Shown here piece by piece: positions 8,622 through 15,355 of a stretch of DNA of 22,436 bases (positions within the stretch are counted from its first letter, which is position 1; every line of letters begins with the position of its first letter). The notes under the pieces are model-generated. The model was not told the origin of the DNA, made no database searches, and was given only the letters and a program-made list of their open reading frames with translations. Source of the stretch: an uncultured Ruminococcus sp. (GTDB taxonomy: Bacteria > Bacillota > Clostridia > Oscillospirales > Ruminococcaceae); NCBI GenBank assembly GCA_947175975.1, contig CAMWOX010000011.1, positions 1-22,436 of the forward strand, given 5' to 3'. Made by a program: the position numbers and the translations under genes.

Positions 8622-10346
8622 TTATTTTGTTAAAAATTCCTCCACAAACTCCGGAAAAGAGTCTGCATACCCTGCACCTGCGGCGGCGGCATAGGACAGA
8701 ATAATAGAAGCATCAAACGCATTGAATACACCATCAGCATCTACATCCGCCGCTGCCTCCTGCACCGTTGTCAGACCGGAATCATTACCTGCACCAACAT
8801 TTGCAGAAGCAATCAGAATCATAGAGGCATCCACTGCGTTAATCATCTCATCTCCATTGACATCCCCGGACGGCAACGGTTCTTCTGCTCCGGCTATCCG
8901 AAATTCATATCGCACACTATCAGCATATACCTGAGCCGTGGAATTTTCCAGACCATAGATCGCACCACCCTCACGCAGACGGAGCCAGCTATAATAACTA
9001 ATATCACAATTTGCGTTCAGGATTGTTGCATATTTCAGCCCTGTACAATCCCGGAATGCATGCCATCCGATATTGACAGTACTCTCCGGAATGGTAATCG
9101 ACTCCAGACCTGTGCAGTTTTCAAATGCAAAATTATTAATTGCACCAACTCCCTCAGGAATACTGTAACTGCCTTGTTTGCCCTCAGGGTATACTTTCAG
9201 GGTGAGTGGTTCCCATTTTCCCCAATCATAATCATAACTAGCATTTTTAAAAAGAACGCCGTCAGAACTGGAATAGATTTTATTATCTGGTGCAACATCA
9301 ATTGTCGTGAGTGATGGACAATTTTCACAAAAACGAACCCCGAGATATTCTGCACTAGCTGGAATCCTTAACAATTGCAGACTGGTACAACCCCAGAATG
9401 CAAACTCTCCAATGGAAATAATCCCCTCAGGAATTGTAATTTCTGACAGATTCTCACAACCGCTGAAAGCACTGGCACGGATTTCCCGTACACTATCCGG
9501 AATCTGAACGGATTCCAGAGAAGCACAACCTTCAAATGCATAACCGCCGATTAATACTGTTCCGTCTGGGATTGTATAGCTTGTCTTTCCCTCCGGACAC
9601 ACAAGAAGCAGCATTGCCTCCGGATGGGAATCATCAAAATAGAAATATCTGAATAATGCACCATCTACTGAGAAATAACTTTCATTGCCCTCTGCAACTG
9701 TAATATCTGTCAGACTGGAACAGTCCGTACAAAAATCATAACCGAGATAGGTCGTGCTGGCAGGAATTGCAAGGGATTCCAGGCTGGAGCAATGACAAAA
9801 TGCATTATCTTCAATAAAATTTACATTTTCCGGTATTGCAACAGATTGCAGAGCAGAACAGCCGGAAAATGCACTGTAGCCAATACTTTCCACACCATCC
9901 GGAACTATGATCTGCGTCAGGCTGGAACAATCCTCAAAAACAGAACTTTCAAGCTCTGTTACACCGGATGGAATGTTGACAGACTCCAAACTTGTGCATT
10001 CCTGGAATGCACCACTGCCGATTACTGTGACAGTATCCGGGATGGTAACACTGACCAGATTTTCACAATAACAGAATGCACGGTCATCAATCTGTGTCAC
10101 GGGCAGAGATCCGATTTCTTCCGGGATTGTAACTTCCACAGCAGAAGTATCACAATCTGAAATCACGATATGATCATCAAATGCACAATATGTCAGCTCA
10201 TTGTAAATACTCTCTGTGTAGTCCAAGCCATCTGCCGCTTTGGTAATGATCTGGGAATTTCGTTGTTGTACTATCCCTGAAACTGTCACTGCATTGCATA
10301 AAAAACCAAATGCCAGGACACCAGCTGCTATTTTTCTGATCCGCAT
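8622..10346 (-). CDS. Secreted BspA-type leucine-rich-repeat protein with dockerin
   Basis: This 574-residue protein has a signal peptide (about 1-24). A long array of LRR_5/BspA-type repeats (about 70-440) follows the pattern IGxxAFxxCxSLxSVxIP. A C-terminal type I dockerin lies at about 494-552. The dockerin has two calcium-binding loops, GDVNGD (494-499) and ADVDADG (533-539), each followed by the same pattern, AVDASMIL and AFDASIIL. It has no catalytic domain, so it should be displayed on a cellulosome scaffoldin as a binding, adhesion or structural subunit. GGGGGA lies upstream of the ATG. It is the first gene of a leftward run with the ECF S component and helicase. No good promoter lies directly upstream; a consensus one at 10780-10808 points this way. 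Confidence 0.9.
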   Translation of the reverse strand: MRIRKIAAGVLAFGFLCNAVTVSGIVQQRNSQIITKAADGLDYTESIYNELTYCAFDDHIVISDCDTSAVEVTIPEEIGSLPVTQIDDRAFCYCENLVSVTIPDTVTVIGSGAFQECTSLESVNIPSGVTELESSVFEDCSSLTQIIVPDGVESIGYSAFSGCSALQSVAIPENVNFIEDNAFCHCSSLESLAIPASTTYLGYDFCTDCSSLTDITVAEGNESYFSVDGALFRYFYFDDSHPEAMLLLVCPEGKTSYTIPDGTVLIGGYAFEGCASLESVQIPDSVREIRASAFSGCENLSEITIPEGIISIGEFAFWGCTSLQLLRIPASAEYLGVRFCENCPSLTTIDVAPDNKIYSSSDGVLFKNASYDYDWGKWEPLTLKVYPEGKQGSYSIPEGVGAINNFAFENCTGLESITIPESTVNIGWHAFRDCTGLKYATILNANCDISYYSWLRLREGGAIYGLENSTAQVYADSVRYEFRIAGAEEPLPSGDVNGDEMINAVDASMILIASANVGAGNDSGLTTVQEAAADVDADGVFNAFDASIILSYAAAAGAGYADSFPEFVEEFLTK

Positions 10347-10414
10347 AAATTATTCCCCCAAAATAAATTAAAAATTTTCCTGTATAAATTTTTTCTGATC
10401 TACGCATACTATCG

Positions 10415-10441
10415 CTGTGAGGTCTGAAATCTTCCTCACAG
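10415..10441. promoter_or_regulatory. Perfect inverted repeat between divergent genes
   Basis: CTGTGAGG (10415-10422) and CCTCACAG (10434-10441) are exact complements separated by 11 bases. They lie just before the ribosome site of the DUF378 gene (AGAGGT, 10444-10449) and upstream of the LRR-dockerin gene on the other strand. It could be an operator or an RNA hairpin controlling translation. Confidence 0.5.
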
Positions 10442-10459
10442 AAAGAGGTATGAAACTTC

Positions 10460-10693
10460 ATGAGTACTAACACTGTCTGGGATAAAATCTGTCTCACACT
10501 TCTGATTATTGGTGGTATCAACTGGGGACTTGTGGGTATTTTCCAGTTTGACTTAGTCGCATGGCTGTTCGGCGGTACAGCATCTCTTATCAGCAGGGCG
10601 GTTTACATTCTCGTAGCCGTTTCCGCAGTCTGGTGTACAACGCTGTTATTCCGAGATGATGTCAACTCGGACGAAATCCGGACAATCGGCTGA
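10460..10693 (+). CDS. DUF378 family small membrane protein
   Basis: This 77-residue protein has two hydrophobic helices (about 11-29 and 38-63) and the family signature GGINWGL followed by FDLVAWLFG, typical of the DUF378/YuzA family. Function is unknown for the family. A short charged C-terminal tail follows the second helix. The ATG at 10460 has AGAGGT about ten bases upstream. The gene is monocistronic and divergent from the LRR-dockerin gene, with an inverted repeat in its 5' region and a GC-rich hairpin after its stop. An antisense-oriented consensus promoter lies downstream. Confidence 0.88.
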   Translation: MSTNTVWDKICLTLLIIGGINWGLVGIFQFDLVAWLFGGTASLISRAVYILVAVSAVWCTTLLFRDDVNSDEIRTIG

Positions 10694-10729
10694 TCAGAAT
10701 CAGGAATCAAATATTAAAAACGGAATACT

Positions 10730-10761
10730 CCTCCGCCTGTGCTGATACAGATGGGCGGAGG
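10730..10761. terminator. GC-rich hairpin after the DUF378 gene
   Basis: CCTCCGCC (10730-10737) and GGCGGAGG (10754-10761) form an eight-pair stem with a 16-base loop. The plus-strand tail ATTTCTGTT is only moderately U-rich. On the minus strand this hairpin would lie in the leader of a transcript from the promoter at 10780-10808. Confidence 0.6.
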
Positions 10762-10779
10762 ATTTCTGTTACAGATTTT

Positions 10780-10808
10780 ATTATAACACAGAATCAGGCT
10801 CTTGTCAA
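10780..10808 (-). promoter_or_regulatory. Full-consensus leftward promoter, antisense to DUF378
   Basis: On the minus strand this reads TTGACA (10803-10808), a 17-base spacer ending in TGT, then TATAAT (10780-10785). Both hexamers are perfect and the -10 is extended. No gene starts directly downstream. A transcript would begin near 10773, cross the 10730-10761 hairpin and run antisense through DUF378 toward the LRR-dockerin gene. Confidence 0.7.
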
Positions 10809-10886
10809 ATACATACTATTTTTTAAAATTCTAAAAAAATTACAGAAAATTTACAGATAATACACAAAAAAATACCTGCATTATGC

Positions 10887-10892
10887 TATAAT
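10887..10892 (+). promoter_or_regulatory. Extended -10 upstream of the secreted protein gene
   Basis: TGC-TATAAT lies about 30 bases before the ATG at 10923. No good -35 is present at 17 bases, so this is an extended -10 type promoter, nearly identical to the one upstream of ppk. Confidence 0.6.
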
Positions 10893-10922
10893 AATAGCAA
10901 TAATAAGAAAGAATGTGGTTGC

Positions 10923-11591
10923 ATGAAAAAAATCGCTTTTTTACTGATCCCCATCCTAAGTCTCACGCTCCTGCATTCCAGCTTTGCTTCCGCACAGGAT
11001 ACCCCGGCACAGATCACAGATCCTTCCATAGCGATTGCATTCTATGAAAGCGTGGTGAGCAGTCCAGAATGGCAAACGACAGTCAGCCGTGCAGAGCGTG
11101 GCAATATGGTACAGCTTCCGGAAGATATGCTATCTTCCATGGACACACCTGCTTTGACGGAAGCTGTGTTAGAGTATCCATTTTTCTGGGATATCTATGC
11201 ATTTGATGATATGCAGATGGGCATTGATACCATGTTTGAGACGTTTAATGGTGTCAGAGAACTTGCACAGCGGGAGGATGCCGGAGAGGTACTTCTTCAA
11301 AAATATATGGCTGAGGAAGTAATCACAGATTCTCAGGCGGAAACGTTGGAATCCACAGAAGTCGTACAAAGTGTTGTGAGACTCAGTAATCTGGAATCCC
11401 TGCTCGCCCAGGAGTGCTTTTTGCAGAAACTGGATCACGACCAATTGGAAACATTAAAAGAAGTAGTTGCTGAAAAATATTTTGTAAAATGCAGTTCTAG
11501 TGAATATGGCGGATTTGATGCCACATTTTATAAACTGGTTTATGATGAAGAATTTTTTTGTAAATTCTGCTGGTGTCAATGTACTGGATAG
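10923..11591 (+). CDS. Secreted protein of unknown function, probably frameshifted near its end
   Basis: This 222-residue reading frame starts with a clear signal peptide (about 1-24, cleavage near ASAQ). The mature part is acidic and mostly helical, with no domain I recognise. The last residues become an implausible cysteine/phenylalanine run directly after a T7 tract (11553-11559). With one T fewer, the frame continues for about 34 more residues with a sensible composition (contains YVYMPNGSEVAV) to a TAA at 11659-11661. It then ends shortly before the bidirectional terminator. The intended gene is therefore probably 10923-11661. A sequencing error, a true mutation or slippage during expression could each explain this. 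An extended -10 lies upstream. The ribosome site is weak. Confidence 0.7.
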   Translation: MKKIAFLLIPILSLTLLHSSFASAQDTPAQITDPSIAIAFYESVVSSPEWQTTVSRAERGNMVQLPEDMLSSMDTPALTEAVLEYPFFWDIYAFDDMQMGIDTMFETFNGVRELAQREDAGEVLLQKYMAEEVITDSQAETLESTEVVQSVVRLSNLESLLAQECFLQKLDHDQLETLKEVVAEKYFVKCSSSEYGGFDATFYKLVYDEEFFCKFCWCQCTG

Positions 11592-11680
11592 TAAAAGTTA
11601 TGTTTACATGCCAAATGGTTCAGAAGTAGCAGTAGATTTTATTCTACAAATGTGCAAATAAAGCGTTTACTTCTATCTAC

Positions 11681-11720
11681 AAAAACCCTGTTCCCGTGAG
11701 AGAGGAACAGGGTTGCTTTT
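11681..11720. terminator. Bidirectional terminator between the secreted protein gene and rpsT
   Basis: AACCCTGTTCC (11684-11694) and GGAACAGGGTT (11704-11714) form an 11-pair stem with a nine-base loop. A GCTTTTT tail follows on the plus strand, and A5 precedes on the left, giving a U-run on the minus strand. It serves convergent genes. Confidence 0.9.
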
Positions 11721-11748
11721 TGATAGATAATAAATAATAAATCAAAAA

Positions 11749-12003
11749 TTAAGCGTTGAGCAGTTTTGCAAGATGTGCCTTTTTTCTGGCTGCATTGTTT
11801 TTGTGCAGCAGATTCTTTGCACATGCCTGATCGACACGCTTGATGGCAAGCTTGACAGCGGCTTCTTTTTCGGGTGCATTATTGGCAGCAGCAATTTCTG
11901 CTTTTTTGATCATTGTCTTAAGATTGGATTTTCTTGCTTTGTTTGCTTCAGCCTTGGTTTTATTCACCTTGACTCTTTTCTTAGCGGATTTAATATTTGG
12001 CAT
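11749..12003 (-). CDS. rpsT: 30S ribosomal protein S20
   Basis: The 84-residue, very basic protein begins MPNIKSAKKRV and ends with the helix RKKAHLAKLLNA, the standard S20 pattern. It binds 16S rRNA early in small-subunit assembly. An AGGAGG site lies about ten bases before the ATG. A strong promoter (12118-12146) and a leader of about 108 bases with a terminator-like hairpin precede it, suggesting expression control. It is divergent from gpr, an arrangement common in Firmicutes. Confidence 0.97.
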   Translation of the reverse strand: MPNIKSAKKRVKVNKTKAEANKARKSNLKTMIKKAEIAAANNAPEKEAAVKLAIKRVDQACAKNLLHKNNAARKKAHLAKLLNA

Positions 12004-12040
12004 TTGTAGAGAACCTCCTAAATTTTAAATAAATACATAC

Positions 12041-12082
12041 AAAAACAGAATGCCGGAGAGACACATTCCGGAGAATCTGTTT
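12041..12082 (-). promoter_or_regulatory. Terminator-like hairpin in the rpsT leader
   Basis: In the leader RNA, AAACAGA (12082-12076) pairs with TCTGTTT (12049-12043). An inner CCGGA/TCCGG stem (12071-12067 with 12057-12053) lies within it. The 3' arm runs into a U-tract ending at 12041. It lies between the rpsT promoter and ribosome site, as expected for an attenuator of a ribosomal protein gene. Confidence 0.55.
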
Positions 12083-12117
12083 CAGAAAAATGACAGCACG
12101 ACTGTCTCATGCTATTT

Positions 12118-12146
12118 ATTATAGCATAGGATTCTGAAAAAAGCAA
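12118..12146 (-). promoter_or_regulatory. rpsT promoter
   Basis: On the minus strand TTGCTT (12141-12146), a 17-base spacer ending in TGC, and TATAAT (12118-12123) predict a start near 12111. Confidence 0.78.
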
Positions 12147-12191
12147 GTCTCTTTTTCACGGTTTTTTACTAAAAAATATTCCACTTTTTCG

Positions 12192-12220
12192 GCATAATTC
12201 ACAATAGAACGCACAGAATA
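12192..12220 (+). promoter_or_regulatory. Candidate forespore (sigma-G type) promoter of gpr
   Basis: GCATA (12192-12196) and CAGAATA (12214-12220) are 17 bases apart. Sigma-G sites in Bacillus approximate GMATR, 17-18 bases, CATNMTA, so six of seven -10 positions and all of the -35 match. The site lies about 40 bases before the gpr start. No good sigma-A promoter is visible there. Confidence 0.4.
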
Positions 12221-12260
12221 GATGCAGATTTGAAAAAATAAAACCTGAGGAGAGTTGCTT

Positions 12261-13121
12261 ATGCTGCATTACCGAACAGACCTGGCACTGGAGAGTGTCA
12301 CAGAATTGCAGGAAAAACCCAGAATAACAGAACATCACAGAGGGAATTATTTTCAGATTACAGAGATTGTAATCCCGGATGATGATGCCGGAAGTGCAAT
12401 CGGAAAGGGAAAAGGAAAATATATTACACTGGAAAGTGAACCATTGTCCGGATTTTCTGATCGATACCAGGGAATGGCGGAAGAATTAGCCCGAGAGATC
12501 CAGAATCTGATCCCGGATTCCGGTGCTGTTCTTGTTGCAGGTCTGGGGAATGCCAATATCACACCGGATGCACTCGGTGTCCGTGTGACAGAAAAGGTTC
12601 TGGCAACCCGGCATTTGCAGAAAGAATTGACAGAACAAGATGAGGATTTTCTGAAAAATCTTCGTCCCGTAAGTGTAATCGCAGGCGGTGTTATGGGGCA
12701 GACCGGAATTGAGAGTGCGGAACTTCTTCATGCAGTTGCTGATCTTGTCCAACCGAAAGCAATTCTAGCAATTGATGCACTTGCCTGTTCGAGCCTGGAA
12801 CGTCTAGGGACAACCATTCAGATTGCAGACAGCGGAATTGCACCAGGGAGTGGTGTTGCCAATCATAGAAAAGCTCTGGATGTTGAGAATTTCGGTGTTC
12901 CCGTGATCGGGATCGGCGTACCGACTGTCATCGGGATCCGATCCATTGCGGAAGATATTTCTGAAACGATCGCAGAATATCTGCCGGAAGCCTTTTCCGG
13001 CATGATGGTTACACCGAGAGATATCGACAGATTGATTTCACAGTCAGCCTATATTTTAGCCTGCGGTATTAATCTTGCACTGCATCCGGAAATGAAATAC
13101 ACAGATGTAGCAGGATTCTGA
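12261..13121 (+). CDS. gpr: GPR endopeptidase, spore germination protease
   Basis: This protease degrades small acid-soluble spore proteins during germination. The 286-residue sequence has the family blocks YRTDLALE (4-11), GLGN (94-97), TPDALG (101-106), GGVMGQTGIE (142-151), AIDALA (170-175) and DSGIAPGSG (190-198), then a C-terminal ALHPE block. The acidic residues Asp103 and Asp172 match the active-site aspartates known in Bacillus GPR. It is shorter than the Bacillus enzyme (about 370), lacking the insertion before the last block. Its N-terminal propeptide is only about seven residues against about fifteen. ATG 12261 has GAGGAG upstream and is preferred over the TTG at 12255. spoIIP does not follow; a cellulase gene does. 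Confidence 0.95.
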   Translation: MLHYRTDLALESVTELQEKPRITEHHRGNYFQITEIVIPDDDAGSAIGKGKGKYITLESEPLSGFSDRYQGMAEELAREIQNLIPDSGAVLVAGLGNANITPDALGVRVTEKVLATRHLQKELTEQDEDFLKNLRPVSVIAGGVMGQTGIESAELLHAVADLVQPKAILAIDALACSSLERLGTTIQIADSGIAPGSGVANHRKALDVENFGVPVIGIGVPTVIGIRSIAEDISETIAEYLPEAFSGMMVTPRDIDRLISQSAYILACGINLALHPEMKYTDVAGF

Positions 13122-13191
13122 ATACAAGTCATAAAAAAGTGGAATTTTTCCCACATTAACCTTAATTTTTAGAGAATTTCCACAAATCTTA

Positions 13192-13220
13192 TTGACAAAG
13201 TGCCTGAAATATGCTATCAT
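13192..13220 (+). promoter_or_regulatory. Promoter of the GH5 cellulase gene
   Basis: TTGACA (13192-13197), a 17-base spacer ending in TGC, and TATCAT (13215-13220). The predicted start near 13227 gives a leader of about 43 bases with AAGGAG (13256-13261), eight bases before the ATG. Confidence 0.82.
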
Positions 13221-13269
13221 AAAACTATAAACTATCCGTTAGAATCTATTTTATTAAGGAGATAAAATC

Positions 13270-15162
13270 ATGAAGTTATTTCAGAAATTCACTTCTGCGG
13301 TCACATCCGCTGTCCTGACAGCATCCATGCTGGCTTGCGGCAGTACAGCACTGTTTACCAATACCAATGCAGCAGATAAGGATGCGATCCAGATCGTCAA
13401 TGAGATGGGCATGGGCTGGAATCTTGGTAATACGTTTGACTGCTGGGGTACTCGTGGATGGACAACAGATACAGAAACGGCATGGGGCAATGTCACTACG
13501 ACACAGGACATGATCACAGCGATTAAAGCATCCGGTTTTGATTCTATCAGAATCCCTGTGACTTGGTATGAAAATATCACAGATCCGGCAACGTATGATA
13601 TTGATGATGCTTATCTTGCCAGAATCAAGGAAGTAGTAGACTATGCCTATGCGAATGACATGTATGTTATTGTCAATATGCACTGGGACTGGGAGTCTGG
13701 CGGTTCTCTTTGGCTGAACAAGGGCGCAGATGCATTACCACAGTATAAAGCAATGTGGACGGAAATTGCAAATTATTTCAAAGACTATGACCAGCATCTT
13801 GTTTTTGAAAGCATGAACGAAGTCACATTCGATTATGATGTATTAAACAATTTCAACCAGAGTTTTGTAGATCTTATGAGAGAATCTGGCGGCAACAATG
13901 CAAACAGACTGTTATTGTTAGCCGGCAAAAATGATGATCTGGCACAAACATGCTCTGACAGCTATGTCGTTCCGGATGATGATATGGTTGCTGTTTCCAT
14001 ACATTATTATACACCATCTACATTCTGTGTCGCAGATATCAATGCATCTTGGGGTCACACGGAGACCTGGGGAACTGAAACAGAGATCCAGGATGTGTAT
14101 AATAATTTCAACAAGATGAAAGAAACATTTGTAGACAAGGGTATTCCGGTAATTGTTGGCGAATATGGTGTTCTGACCACAGAAAAAGACCAGAAAGACA
14201 GAGATGATATTAAATTATATTTAAATACTGTCGCTTCTACTGCTCTGGCAATTGACGGACTGAGTGCATTTCTGTGGGATGCCGGCAATGCCGGAGATAT
14301 GCAGTTCTTTGACAGAAAAGAACTCAAATGGTTTGATCCCACAATCGAGAATGTCTACAAGAATCTCAAACAAAATGGTGCAGGCATTAAATTTGAATAT
14401 ACCAGCACTAAGGAAGTTACAATCCCATTGGCAGAATACAAAGACGAATACGGCTACAATGTGAATGTTGCGGGCTATGGTGCAAACGGTGAGAAACTCG
14501 AAAAAGTAATCCTCAACGGCAAACTCACAGGAGAGGAAGAAGCTGGATATGGTATTGGATTCTCTGCCACAAGAGAGGGACAGTCCGGTGTCTGGACAGC
14601 AGAAACAGCCTCTGTGGACAGCTCCGGTACAGGTACAGCGATTTTTGATGGCATATTTTCAGATGATGAAAAAGGTGACATCCCTTACGAATTTGAGTTC
14701 AGCTATCTCCAGATCCAGAACTGGTGGGGCGGAACAGCGGATCTGGATTCCATTACACTGGTATTTGACAAGGGTGTGACAACGGTAACTGCCGTTAAGG
14801 ATGATACCAAACCAACACCGCCAGACACAACTGCTCCGACTGAACCCGATACACAGCCAGATACAACTGCACCCACAGAACCCGACACACAGCCAGATAC
14901 AACTGCACCCACAGAACCTGATACACAGACACCGCCCGTCAATGTACTTTGGGGAGATGCAGACGAAAATGGCAAGGTTGAAATCCTGGATGTTGTTCTC
15001 ATGAACAGAGTCTATGTCGGTGTGGATAAGATCTCCGACTCCGGCAAGAAGAATGCAGATTCCGACCAGGACGGCAAAATCACACTGTCGGATTCTATGA
15101 ATGTTTTGAAACTTCTTGTGCATTTGCTCGAACAGAAAGATTTCCCGATTCAGGCAGAATAA
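13270..15162 (+). CDS. Secreted GH5 endoglucanase with C-terminal module and dockerin
   Basis: This 630-residue cellulosomal enzyme should cut internal beta-1,4-glucan bonds outside the cell. Order: signal peptide (about 1-35); GH5 TIM barrel (about 38-370), opening with GMGWNLGNTFD (47-57) and containing the acid/base in MNE (Glu184) and the nucleophile in VGEYG (Glu298), with His138 and His245 near the active site. Next is a beta-rich module (about 375-505) ending near a WW pair (485-486) that may bind carbohydrate. A Thr/Pro linker with three 12-residue repeats (519-554, starting near the PPDTT) follows, then a type I dockerin (about 560-622) with loops GDADENG and SDQDG. The GNT opening and overall pattern resemble GH5 subfamily 4, but I am not sure of the subfamily; xyloglucan or mannan activity is possible. 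Confidence 0.93.
   Translation: MKLFQKFTSAVTSAVLTASMLACGSTALFTNTNAADKDAIQIVNEMGMGWNLGNTFDCWGTRGWTTDTETAWGNVTTTQDMITAIKASGFDSIRIPVTWYENITDPATYDIDDAYLARIKEVVDYAYANDMYVIVNMHWDWESGGSLWLNKGADALPQYKAMWTEIANYFKDYDQHLVFESMNEVTFDYDVLNNFNQSFVDLMRESGGNNANRLLLLAGKNDDLAQTCSDSYVVPDDDMVAVSIHYYTPSTFCVADINASWGHTETWGTETEIQDVYNNFNKMKETFVDKGIPVIVGEYGVLTTEKDQKDRDDIKLYLNTVASTALAIDGLSAFLWDAGNAGDMQFFDRKELKWFDPTIENVYKNLKQNGAGIKFEYTSTKEVTIPLAEYKDEYGYNVNVAGYGANGEKLEKVILNGKLTGEEEAGYGIGFSATREGQSGVWTAETASVDSSGTGTAIFDGIFSDDEKGDIPYEFEFSYLQIQNWWGGTADLDSITLVFDKGVTTVTAVKDDTKPTPPDTTAPTEPDTQPDTTAPTEPDTQPDTTAPTEPDTQTPPVNVLWGDADENGKVEILDVVLMNRVYVGVDKISDSGKKNADSDQDGKITLSDSMNVLKLLVHLLEQKDFPIQAE
14821..14928 (+). repeat. Three tandem 36-base repeats encoding the cellulase linker
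   Basis: Units at 14821-14856, 14857-14892 and 14893-14928 each encode PDTTAPTEPDTQ. Units two and three are almost identical, and unit one has diverged at third positions. Such repeats expand or contract by slippage and would change linker length without breaking the frame. Confidence 0.92.
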
Positions 15163-15184
15163 TTTTAATCTATTTTAATTTATC

Positions 15185-15261
15185 ATCAGAATCAGGATGG
15201 TTCACGTCCCTGGATGATTATAGTCCAGGCATACGAAACTGTCCTGATTTTCTGATTTTTT
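15185..15261 (+). terminator. Long nested stem-loop with U-tract after the cellulase gene
   Basis: An outer stem pairs 15185-15197 with 15242-15256 (13 pairs with a two-base bulge). An inner stem pairs CCTGGA (15209-15214) with TCCAGG (15224-15229). A weaker middle helix (GGTTC with GAAACT) is possible between internal loops. T6 (15256-15261) follows, so termination is likely. The structure is more elaborate than the other terminators here. Confidence 0.65.
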
Positions 15262-15272
15262 CTTGTTCCGGA

Positions 15273-15301
15273 TTGACAAATGCTTGTTTTTGTGGTAAAA
15301 T
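15273..15301 (+). promoter_or_regulatory. Promoter of the SGNH hydrolase-prfB operon
   Basis: TTGACA (15273-15278), a 17-base spacer and TAAAAT (15296-15301). It begins just 12 bases after the terminator U-tract. The leader carries a strong purine-rich site, GGGAGGAGGG (15336-15345). Confidence 0.75.
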
Positions 15302-15355
15302 TCTTATAGGTGTGTATCATTATTTTTTTCTGCTTGGGAGGAGGGTTGTAAAATT

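Noticed and set aside
10198..10521. Minus-strand 107-codon frame between the LRR gene and DUF378
   Set aside because: It overlaps the real LRR start and DUF378 gene in another frame and has no ribosome site or coherent composition.
12255..12260. TTG start of gpr two codons upstream
   Set aside because: The ATG at 12261 has better spacing to GAGGAG.
13122..13191. Terminator after gpr
   Set aside because: Only a GTGG/CCAC pair of four bases is present with no clear U-tract, too weak to call.
14703..15002. Minus-strand frame with GSVGAVVSG repeats
   Set aside because: It is the antisense of the cellulase linker repeats and dockerin and has no ribosome site.
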